Assembly (NCBI GenBank): GCA_965223825.1
Contig: OZ245018.1
Span: 2,852,001-2,916,000 of the forward strand
Origin: CAJXQU01 sp965223825
GTDB lineage: Bacteria; Pseudomonadota; Gammaproteobacteria; CAJXQU01
Direction: 5' to 3'
DNA: 64,000 nucleotides
Shown here: piece after piece, positions 34,875-42,727 of the stretch
Numbering within the stretch: the first letter of the stretch is position 1
How the letters are laid out: every line of letters begins with the position of its first letter
Position numbers and translations under genes: made by a program
The notes under the pieces: generated by a model
Databases searched by the model: none
What the model was told of the DNA's origin: nothing
What the model saw: the letters and a program-made list of their open reading frames with translations, nothing else

Positions 34875-35789
34875 ATGAAAATCCAGAATATTCTAGAGGG
34901 TATTGGTAATACACCTCACGTCCGACTCAATAAACTTTTTGATCACCGTGTTGAAGTTTGGATGAAGCTTGAGCGCGCGAACCCCGGTGGCTCGATTAAA
35001 GATCGTATCGCCTTGGCGATGATCGAAGCAGCCGAAGCTCAAGGGTTGCTGCACGCCGATTCCGTGATCATTGAGCCTACATCCGGCAATACGGGGATTG
35101 GGCTTGCGTTGGTCGCTGCAGTGAAAGGGTATCGCTTAATCTTGGTGATGCCTGAATCAATGTCAATTGAGCGTCGGCGGTATATGCAGGCACTGGGCGC
35201 GGAATTAGAACTCACACCACGCGAGCTGGGTATGCCGGGCGCGATCGCAAAAGCGGAGGAATTGACCGCCGCCACTAATCACGCATGGATGCCGCAGCAG
35301 TTTAGTAATCAGGCTAACGTCGATATTCATAAAAATATCACCGCAAATGAAATCATCGCGGACTTTCCAGAAGGATTGGATTACCTGATCACTGGTGTTG
35401 GTACTGGCGGGCACATTACCGGTTGTGCTGAAACCTTAAAAAAAGAATGGCCCGATCTGCAAGTAATCGCGGTAGAGCCGGAAGCTTCGCCTGTGATCAG
35501 CGGCGGTAAACCTTCTCCGCACATGATTCAAGGCATCGGCGCGGGGTTTATACCGGACAATTTAAACACGGAATTACTCGACGGAATTGAACAAGTGGCC
35601 AACATGGGTGCGTTTGATTTTGCGCGACGCTGCGCGAGACTCGAAGGGATATTTGTCGGGATTTCAACCGGCGCCTCGTTGGCAGCCATCAATAAACGTA
35701 TTGCCGATATGCCGGTTGGCAGTCGTGTTCTGACGTTCGCTTACGACACGGGTGAGCGTTACTTATCTGTTGACGGTTTATTTGAATAA
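34875..35789 (+). CDS. cysK: Cysteine synthase
   Basis: A 304-residue O-acetylserine sulfhydrylase, a PLP enzyme making cysteine from O-acetylserine and sulfide. Visible are the PLP-Lys motif NPGGSIKDRIALAMIE, the substrate loop EPTSGNTGIGLA, the phosphate-binding TGVGTGGHITG and the late VGISTGASLAA. The CysK versus CysM assignment is by overall pattern only. It is divergent from the phosphonate operon. A 9-bp stem (TGCCGCTAT/ATAGCGGCA) 12 bases after the stop may end the transcript. Confidence 0.92.
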   Translation: MKIQNILEGIGNTPHVRLNKLFDHRVEVWMKLERANPGGSIKDRIALAMIEAAEAQGLLHADSVIIEPTSGNTGIGLALVAAVKGYRLILVMPESMSIERRRYMQALGAELELTPRELGMPGAIAKAEELTAATNHAWMPQQFSNQANVDIHKNITANEIIADFPEGLDYLITGVGTGGHITGCAETLKKEWPDLQVIAVEPEASPVISGGKPSPHMIQGIGAGFIPDNLNTELLDGIEQVANMGAFDFARRCARLEGIFVGISTGASLAAINKRIADMPVGSRVLTFAYDTGERYLSVDGLFE

Positions 35790-35800
35790 TTTCCAAACCT

Positions 35801-35823
35801 GCCGCTATCCTGCATAGCGGCAT
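35801..35823 (+). terminator. Hairpin after cysteine synthase
   Basis: Nine-bp perfect arms around CCTGC, a few bases past the stop codon. No T-run follows, so termination would be weak or Rho-aided. Confidence 0.45.
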
Positions 35824-36008
35824 CAATGTCCTCCGCAACTTGAGACTTGCGTGAGGGCATTTTCTCTTTGCACTGCCTTCCCGCGGCATTTTGTGTGTTA
35901 GTTCACGTTTTGAAATTCAAGGCCGTAGCTCTGCTGCCGATAGCATTATTGTAAAACTCTGCTTAGCGATTCGTTCTGCAGAGTGATCATTAGCTAAGGA
36001 GAGCATCC

Positions 36009-36734
36009 ATGAAACCGTCAATTTTAAAATCCTTGTTACGCAAAGAATGCCTGATCATCGCGTGCCTGACCCTTTCTCTACAAACACAACCAGCGCAAGC
36101 GGGCTTACTCGACGATCTCCTAGCGCTCATTTTCGGTAACGGTAGTAGTCAAGGTAACGGCAATAATAATTCTAAAAGTCGCGGTAACAACGGCAACCAT
36201 TACGGTCACAATAATGGTAATAACGGGAACAATTACGGGCATAACAACGGAAACAATAATGGTAACAATGGCAACCATTATGGTCATAATAACGGTAACA
36301 ACGGAAACAATAATGGCAATAATAATTCGAACAATGGCTCGAATAATAACGCCAATAATGGATCCAATACCGCTTCCACAGATCCAACACCAGCACCGAC
36401 GCCTGAACCGGACACGGGCTCGAACAATAACTCGAGCTCGAACAACAGCACAGCCAGCAACAGCGACCAAAAAACCATCTGCCATTTCCCTGGCGGCGAT
36501 CGGACAAAAGGCCTGACGCTATCCGTAACAGAAGCGCAATGGACTGATCATCAAAGTAAACATGGTGACACTGCAGGCGCATGCCCAACAGGTACCTCAA
36601 ACTCAACGGCGACGGCTGCCTTAACTTACCGTGAAACAAACTTTTCATCTTGCGACAGCAGTTCGACAAAAGGTCGTGCCATCACTGTCAGCAAAAATGG
36701 GCGGATCAGCGTTTCCGACGTCGCCTGTCAATAG
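36009..36734 (+). CDS. Secreted Asn/Gly-rich repeat protein with pilin-like tail
   Basis: A 241-residue protein with a signal peptide (about residues 12-31, ending AQAGLL). A low-complexity region (about 43-122) is built from degenerate repeats such as NNGNHYGHNNGN. A Pro/Thr and Ser/Asn linker follows, then a cysteine-containing module starting TICHFPGGDRTKG and ending KHGDTAGAC, a CHxPPG-type motif seen in many exported proteins. The last about 40 residues, with NFSSCDSSSTKGRAITVSKN, resemble the C-terminus of FimT/GspH minor pilins, and the truncated pilin gene lies 13 bases downstream. AAGGAGAG precedes the start. Function unknown; exposure outside the cell is likely. Confidence 0.75.
   Translation: MKPSILKSLLRKECLIIACLTLSLQTQPAQAGLLDDLLALIFGNGSSQGNGNNNSKSRGNNGNHYGHNNGNNGNNYGHNNGNNNGNNGNHYGHNNGNNGNNNGNNNSNNGSNNNANNGSNTASTDPTPAPTPEPDTGSNNNSSSNNSTASNSDQKTICHFPGGDRTKGLTLSVTEAQWTDHQSKHGDTAGACPTGTSNSTATAALTYRETNFSSCDSSSTKGRAITVSKNGRISVSDVACQ
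36135..36375. repeat. Degenerate coding repeat (Asn/Gly/His)
   Basis: Tandem, imperfect units of the kind AATAATGGTAATAACGG encode the Asn/Gly-rich part of the preceding protein. Such tracts can change length by slippage or recombination. Confidence 0.75.
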
Positions 36735-36747
36735 AGTCTAAAACTGA

Positions 36748-37185
36748 ATGAATTTAAAATACTTTTATCCACCACAGCCTCGGTCTTTGTGCCGGGGCTT
36801 TACCCTTGTCGAACTGATGATTGTGATCGCGATCTTAAGCATCCTAATTACGGTCGGTATTCCAAGTTTTAGTAATTTTCTTTCGGACAATCGCATGAGT
36901 TCATTTACGAATGATCTCGTTGCCGATCTCAACCTCGCCCGCAGTGAAGCGATTAAACGCAACTTACCGGTCAGTATCTGCGCGAGCTCGGATCAAACAT
37001 CTTGCTCAAATGCAACGGAATGGGCGACAGGTTGGATAATTTTTACTGATACGTTCGGCACGCCGGGCAGCGTTGATAATGGAGATAATGTCTTGCATGT
37101 GAGACAAGCAGCAGGTTCAAGCACAATGACGTTATCGGTTGATCGACCTTACCTTCGTTTTCTTGCATCGGGTTTTGTAAATTAA
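36748..37185 (+). CDS. FimT/GspH-type minor pilin, apparently truncated
   Basis: A 145-residue prepilin. After a 17-residue leader the peptidase site reads RG|FTLVELMIVIAILSILI, followed by the long N-terminal helix and DLVADLNLARSEAIKRN, the FimT/GspH hallmark. A short disulfide pair (SICASSDQTSCSN) comes next. The protein stops at RFLASGFVN, where relatives continue with a further CD...R-A-I-x-x-x-GR segment of roughly 35-40 residues; a segment of that form ends the preceding gene. It lacks an obvious ribosome site and may be translated with the upstream gene. No other pilus gene is in the window. Confidence 0.8.
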   Translation: MNLKYFYPPQPRSLCRGFTLVELMIVIAILSILITVGIPSFSNFLSDNRMSSFTNDLVADLNLARSEAIKRNLPVSICASSDQTSCSNATEWATGWIIFTDTFGTPGSVDNGDNVLHVRQAAGSSTMTLSVDRPYLRFLASGFVN

Positions 37186-37369
37186 CGCTGGAAAACGGTA
37201 ACAGAAGATACCAAATATTTGGTACGTTTGAACTTAAATTCTTTCCGGTTAAATTGGTAAACTAACGAAATGCCTATGTTCAATATTCGTTGATTCATGA
37301 ATATATGAATAAATTACTCAACTCATTAGCAGTCACTAGTCACTCCAATAGCGTATAAACATACTCGAA

Positions 37370-37960
37370 CTACTTCTCAAACAAACTCAAGAATTGTCCA
37401 TATCCTTCTGCTTGCATTTTTTCTTTTGGAATAAACTTCATCGCTGCGGAATTCATGCAATATCGTAAACCTGTTGGCTCAGGGCCATCTTCAAAAACAT
37501 GACCAAGATGTGAATCTGCAAGCTTGCTGCGGACTTCCGTCCGCACACCAAAAAGGCTCAGATCAGCTTTCGTGGTAATGGCGGCCTGATCAATCGGGCG
37601 CGTAAAACTGGGCCAACCCGTCCCAGATTTGTATTTATCTTGCGAGCTGAACAGCGGTTCACCTGAGACAACATCGACATAAATCCCTTCTTGTTTGTTG
37701 TCCCAAAATTCATTTTTAAACGAGCGCTCAGTTGCATCATCTTGGGTGACGTCGAACTGTAGTTCAGTAAGTTGTGTTTTTAATACAGCTTCATCCGGTT
37801 TCACGTACGAGGAGTGGCTTTTCAACCATGCCTCGTAGGCGGGCGAGGCCTGTGTGGTTGGTGTTTTTGCGCTCGGTTCGCCGGCAACCTGTATTCCAAA
37901 AATAAAACTACCGCCGAATAAAAGCCCAACGGCCACGGCGATCCATTTAATTGACTTCAT
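37370..37960 (-). CDS. msrB: Exported methionine sulfoxide reductase B
   Basis: A 196-residue protein with an N-terminal membrane or signal segment (residues 5-25) and a complete MsrB domain (about 55-190). Motifs are SGTGWPSFTRPID, SHLGHVFEDGP and the catalytic Cys in LRYCMNSAAMKF. It reduces methionine-R-sulfoxide, here probably in the periplasm or at the outer face of the inner membrane. Zinc-binding CxxC pairs of cytosolic MsrB are absent. It is convergent with the pilin gene. Confidence 0.93.
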   Translation of the reverse strand: MKSIKWIAVAVGLLFGGSFIFGIQVAGEPSAKTPTTQASPAYEAWLKSHSSYVKPDEAVLKTQLTELQFDVTQDDATERSFKNEFWDNKQEGIYVDVVSGEPLFSSQDKYKSGTGWPSFTRPIDQAAITTKADLSLFGVRTEVRSKLADSHLGHVFEDGPEPTGLRYCMNSAAMKFIPKEKMQAEGYGQFLSLFEK

Positions 37961-38038
37961 TATTTACTGCCTGTTTTGTGAATCTATTCAATCAGACTGA
38001 TGAGATTCACACGAGTTCAGCTTGTTTCACGGCTACGC

Positions 38039-39127
38039 TTAGGATCCTGTGCGTTTGATCACACCGCCCCCCAAACACACATCGTCTTGATAAAACACGA
38101 CCGATTGCCCCGGAGTGACAGCACGTTGTGGGTCGGCAAAATGCACTGCCACCCCCTTCTCGGAAACCGTCACATCACAGGCTTGATCTGCCTGTCGATA
38201 ACGCGTTTTTGCCATACAACTAAAGTGCTGATCAGGCGCAGAGCCCGCCACCCAGTGCATTTCTTCCGCTTCTAGCGTTTGGCTAAATAACAACGGATGG
38301 TCATGGCCTTGTGCGGCGACGACAATATTATTTTTAATGTCTTTCGCGACCACAAACCACGGATCTTCCGAGGCATTCTTTACGCCGCCAATGCCTAACC
38401 CTTGTCGCTGCCCAAGTGTGTAATACATCGCGCCCGTGTGCTCACCGATCTGCAGACCTTCTGGTGTCTGGATTTCCCCTTTTTGCGCCGGGATATATTG
38501 ACTCAGAAACTCGCGAAATGGTCGCTCTCCGATGAAACAGATCCCTGTTGAGTCTTTTTTATCGTGCGTGATCAGACCTGCCGATTCCGCTAATCGGCGA
38601 ACCTCACTTTTCGGTAATTCGCCGACAGGAAATAAGGTCCGTGAAAGCGCTATTTGGCCGAGAGTGTAGAGGAAGTAACTTTGATCTTTATTCGTGTCGA
38701 CACCACGCAGCAGTTGGAAAACACCGTCCTTTTCAGCCACCCGTGCATAGTGACCCGTCGCGATCTTATCAGCGCCGAGATCCGTCGCATGATCCAGAAA
38801 AGCTTTAAATTTAATTTCCCGATTACACAAAATATCAGGATTGGGCGTGAGCCCCTCGGCATACTCTTGCAGAAAACGCTCAAACACACCGTCCCAATAT
38901 TCAATCGAAAAATTCACCGTATTTAGTTTGATACCGATACTGTCGCAAATCGATTGCGCATCTTTGACATCGTCAGCGGCGGCGCAATAGGCGTCCGTGT
39001 CGTCTTCTTCCCAGTTTTTCATGAATAAGCCTTCTAGATCAGCATAGTGCGGCTTCAACAATAATGCCGAGACCGAAGAATCTACCCCACCAGAAAGGCC
39101 AACAATAATTTTTTCATTTTGCTTCAT
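38039..39127 (-). CDS. mnmA: tRNA-specific 2-thiouridylase MnmA
   Basis: About 362 residues from the ATG at 39127, where the family begins (KIIVGLSGGVDSSVSALLL); the frame is open 31 codons further, into the divergent kinase gene. The PP-loop SGGVDSS binds ATP. The catalytic cysteines lie in NPDILCNREIKF and DSTGICFIGERPF. MnmA thiolates U34 of Lys, Glu and Gln tRNAs. Its usual partners are not adjacent. The 81-base gap to the kinase gene holds both promoters. Confidence 0.96.
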   Translation of the reverse strand: MKQNEKIIVGLSGGVDSSVSALLLKPHYADLEGLFMKNWEEDDTDAYCAAADDVKDAQSICDSIGIKLNTVNFSIEYWDGVFERFLQEYAEGLTPNPDILCNREIKFKAFLDHATDLGADKIATGHYARVAEKDGVFQLLRGVDTNKDQSYFLYTLGQIALSRTLFPVGELPKSEVRRLAESAGLITHDKKDSTGICFIGERPFREFLSQYIPAQKGEIQTPEGLQIGEHTGAMYYTLGQRQGLGIGGVKNASEDPWFVVAKDIKNNIVVAAQGHDHPLLFSQTLEAEEMHWVAGSAPDQHFSCMAKTRYRQADQACDVTVSEKGVAVHFADPQRAVTPGQSVVFYQDDVCLGGGVIKRTGS

Positions 39128-39208
39128 CTTGCCATTATACCAAGCTGTCGTGGTCTGGCGCAGATTTTGCGTACGATATGAAGATTTCGTTAATACACTG
39201 TTAACTCG

Positions 39209-42200
39209 ATGCAAAAACAACTCGATAAAGCCGGCCTACGCGCTGAACAAGTTCGCGTGCTCTACGGCAACATGACCGCGTCCGTGCTCGGTACGATCAT
39301 GGTCGCGTGTTTGATCTCAATGATCACAGTAATCGAGGAAGAAATTAATATTTTTGCTTGGGTCACGATCATCATTGGAATCGCGATACTACGCGGTCTC
39401 GATGCCCGCGCGTATCGACGCGCAAATCCAGAAACGCTCGATCACAAACAGTATCTGATCCGTTTTGCGTTTGGTTCCACGCTCGCTTCTGCAAGTTGGG
39501 GACTGCTCGTCTGGGAAATATTTCCTGTCAGTTCACCTGAATACCGTGCTGTTGTCGTGTTTATTCTGACCGGGATCACGTCCTTCGGCACCATGACCTT
39601 GTCCTATCATTTTGGCATCATCAGTAGCTATTTATTTGTCGCCACACTGCCGTTAGCGATTCGCATTTACCAAGATGATTCGCGCTTTCAAGCCGTCTTC
39701 TTGACACTCGTTCCCCTCTTTCTCGCTTTTCAACTTCTCGGATCACGACGGGTAAATCGCAATTACATTGAAAATATCCTATTACGTCATGAAGCCAATC
39801 AAAAAGAAATAGAACTACGCAATCAACAATACGCGCTTGATCAGCATGCGATTGTCACCATCGCTAATATGCGTGGTGAAATCACACATGCCAATGATAA
39901 ATTTCTCGAAGTCAGCGGGTATAAACGTGATGAAGTCTTAGGCCAAAATCACCGTCTGGTGTCGTCACAATTTCATTCGCGGGAATTTTTTCAGGATATG
40001 TGGCGCACTATTGCGCGCGGACATGTGTGGCATGGCGAAATTAAAAATAAGACGCAAGACGGTTCATATTATTGGGTTGATTCCACCATTGTTCCTTTTC
40101 TTAATGCGCAAGGTAAACCATATCAATACATTTCCATGCGAACAGACATCACACCTTTAAAGTCATTACAAAAAAGTATGACTAACGATCGCAATGATGC
40201 CTTAGTTCGTGCACAAGTCGCACAAATTTTACAAGAACAATCCAATTTAGAAATTCGGTTACGTGAAGCACTTGCCTCAATCGCTAGTATTGATGATGTA
40301 AAAGAAGCAGCCAAAATCGGATTGTATTTGATCGATGAAAACACGCAAGAACTGACCCTTTCAGTGACTTACGGTGATTTCCCCGCTGATGGAGATGCCG
40401 CAACGTCTTGCGAAACGTTACAACGTTATATACATGAAGCCACATCTAACTCTAAAGAGCTGGATATTAAAAAACAGTGTCTTTACGTACAGATGTCAGA
40501 TCGAAACATGGTTCACGGTCATTACGTTGTTCCATTATTTCGCCAAGATCACGTTCTCGGCTTGCTCTTTATTTTCACATCGCCATCACCATCGCAAGAT
40601 CAGTCTCGTTTAGATACATTGAATTTTATTGGCGACATGATCAGCCTAGCCATCGCCAATGAACATTTAAAAACCGACATGGAACAAGCGAGAGAAAACG
40701 CCGAAGCCATGGCACAAGCAAAATCAGATTTCCTCGCAAATATGAGCCACGAAATTCGCACACCGATGAATGGCGTTTTGGGTATGTTAGATCTGCTATC
40801 CGATATGCCTCTTGATTCAAAATCGAAAAACTTTGTTGACGTCGCACAAAACTCTGCCGAAATGTTATTAACCGTGATCAACGATATTTTAGACCTCTCC
40901 AAGATTGAATCCGGCAAATTAAAAATTGAGAATATTCAGTTTGATTTGAAAAAAAGCGTCGAAGATGCGGCGGTTTTACTCTCCAAACAAGCTATGCAAA
41001 AAGGGCTGGAGCTTTCTTGTTTTATCGATCCGGGTTTGCATTCGTCACTACAAGGCGACAGCATGCGGTTACAACAAATTCTAACGAACCTCATTAGCAA
41101 TGCGATTAAATTCACTGATGAGGGTGAAGTCGCGATCGCGGTGAATAGTCTTCGTGAAAACGATGGCCAATCACTTATACGTTTAGAAGTGCACGACACC
41201 GGCATTGGCATCACGCAACAAAATCAGACGACGTTGTTTGACGCTTTTACGCAAGCAGATACATCGACCAGTCGGAAATATGGCGGTACAGGCCTTGGCC
41301 TTGCAATCTCAAAACATTTAGCGGAAATGATGGGCGGCAATATTGGCGTCGAAAGTAAAAAAGGATCGGGTTCTACATTTTGGGTGGAGATTCCTTTCCG
41401 TAAAATCGGTTCGTCAGATGTTCAAGAAAATACGCTCGCACAACATCATGCCTTAGTCATCGATAAGCACATAACCCAACGACGTATCTTACAAAGTTAT
41501 CTCGACTTTTGGGGAGTTAAAAACCAACTTTGCAGTTCCCCGGAAGCCGCCTTCATCGCACTAAAAGAAGCCGCAAAGACAGGACGACCATTCGATACTT
41601 TTATCATCGATACGACGATGCCGGAGTGGAACTTCGCCTATCTGGCGTTATTAAAAGAGGATAAAAAACTGTCTTCACCTCTGTCGTTTATCCTAATGAC
41701 AGACATGGAAAGTAGTTTGGAAAAAATCACACAAAAAGAAGAATTAAAACCCTTGGTGAATTGTCCTGTACTGGCCAAACCTGTTCGACAAAAAGATTTA
41801 TTAGATGCCATTCACGCCTCGCAAAGTATGCGTATGCCTGAGGCACATAGGAAACAAAAAACAGAAATGAAAAAAATCAAGGCGCGTGTTTTATTCGTCG
41901 ACGATAATATGATCAATCAACAAGTTGGCCGTGAAATGCTAGCCTTGTTTGGTATCTCCCCCGTCCTTGCTGGAAATGGTGAAGAAGCGGTGAATCACAT
42001 CACCAGCATTCACGATCCAAATGAGGCTTTTGATATTATCTTTATGGACTGTCAGATGCCCGTCATGGATGGCTTTACCGCCTCAATGAAAATACGTGGA
42101 TGGGAAAACGCACAGAAAAAACCACATACGGTGATCATCGCTTTAACCGCCAACGCGATGGAAGGTGATCGCGAAAAATGTCTGGCCGCCGGTATGCACG

Positions 42201-42727
42201 ATTACATCGCGAAACCCTACACCCTCGCGAAACTTGAAGAGAAGATACATTTCTGGTTAAACCAAACCCCATCGAGAACACTGGTTCAAACCCCACCACA
42301 AACGCTTAACCCGTATGCGTCACCCACACCGAAAAACAAGCAACCCGAGCCATCAAATTCAGATAAAGAAATCGAACCTTTGGTCGATATAATCGATGTC
42401 GAACGCTTCACCGAAATGTGCGACATGATGGGTGATCAAACCGATGACATTGTGAAGGCTTTTTTTACCACAGCAGAAACTGCCATCAATGAAATGGAAT
42501 CTCATCTCGCGAATGACGATTTTGACGCATTGAGAAGCACCATACATTCATTGAAAGGGAGCTGCGGGACACTTGGCATCGCTCGCTTATTTAAAGCGTG
42601 TAAAGAAGCTGAAGAATGTTGCCGCACAGGCAACACCGAAAATATGCACGACAATATTAAAAATATTATTCATTTACTTGAACAAAGCAATACCGCCATC
42701 GAGGCACAAATGGGCGTTCACGAATGA
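39209..42727 (+). CDS. Hybrid sensor histidine kinase (PAS-GAF-HK-REC-REC-HPt)
   Basis: An 1172-residue membrane kinase. About six helices fill residues 20-185. A PAS domain (about 205-320, ending YISMRTDITPL) and a GAF-like domain (about 345-480) precede the kinase core: His 514 in ANMSHEIRTPMNGVLG, N-box LTNLISNAIKF, G1 DTGIGI, G2 GGTGLGLAIS. A weakly conserved receiver (about 745-870, with FIIDTTMPEW) is followed by a full receiver (Asp 947 in FMDCQMPVMDG) and an HPt domain (His 1113 in IHSLKGSCGTLG). This is the BarA/ArcB-type phosphorelay layout. It overlaps the next gene by four bases. Confidence 0.93.
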   Translation: MQKQLDKAGLRAEQVRVLYGNMTASVLGTIMVACLISMITVIEEEINIFAWVTIIIGIAILRGLDARAYRRANPETLDHKQYLIRFAFGSTLASASWGLLVWEIFPVSSPEYRAVVVFILTGITSFGTMTLSYHFGIISSYLFVATLPLAIRIYQDDSRFQAVFLTLVPLFLAFQLLGSRRVNRNYIENILLRHEANQKEIELRNQQYALDQHAIVTIANMRGEITHANDKFLEVSGYKRDEVLGQNHRLVSSQFHSREFFQDMWRTIARGHVWHGEIKNKTQDGSYYWVDSTIVPFLNAQGKPYQYISMRTDITPLKSLQKSMTNDRNDALVRAQVAQILQEQSNLEIRLREALASIASIDDVKEAAKIGLYLIDENTQELTLSVTYGDFPADGDAATSCETLQRYIHEATSNSKELDIKKQCLYVQMSDRNMVHGHYVVPLFRQDHVLGLLFIFTSPSPSQDQSRLDTLNFIGDMISLAIANEHLKTDMEQARENAEAMAQAKSDFLANMSHEIRTPMNGVLGMLDLLSDMPLDSKSKNFVDVAQNSAEMLLTVINDILDLSKIESGKLKIENIQFDLKKSVEDAAVLLSKQAMQKGLELSCFIDPGLHSSLQGDSMRLQQILTNLISNAIKFTDEGEVAIAVNSLRENDGQSLIRLEVHDTGIGITQQNQTTLFDAFTQADTSTSRKYGGTGLGLAISKHLAEMMGGNIGVESKKGSGSTFWVEIPFRKIGSSDVQENTLAQHHALVIDKHITQRRILQSYLDFWGVKNQLCSSPEAAFIALKEAAKTGRPFDTFIIDTTMPEWNFAYLALLKEDKKLSSPLSFILMTDMESSLEKITQKEELKPLVNCPVLAKPVRQKDLLDAIHASQSMRMPEAHRKQKTEMKKIKARVLFVDDNMINQQVGREMLALFGISPVLAGNGEEAVNHITSIHDPNEAFDIIFMDCQMPVMDGFTASMKIRGWENAQKKPHTVIIALTANAMEGDREKCLAAGMHDYIAKPYTLAKLEEKIHFWLNQTPSRTLVQTPPQTLNPYASPTPKNKQPEPSNSDKEIEPLVDIIDVERFTEMCDMMGDQTDDIVKAFFTTAETAINEMESHLANDDFDALRSTIHSLKGSCGTLGIARLFKACKEAEECCRTGNTENMHDNIKNIIHLLEQSNTAIEAQMGVHE

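Noticed and set aside
36135..36375. CRISPR-like tandem repeat
   Set aside because: Units are imperfect, short, in frame and encode Asn/Gly-rich protein; there are no unique spacers.
36120..36669. Two long minus-strand frames, hydrophobic or Tyr/Cys-rich
   Set aside because: They are antisense products of the Asn/Gly repeat tract; low-complexity DNA keeps several frames open.
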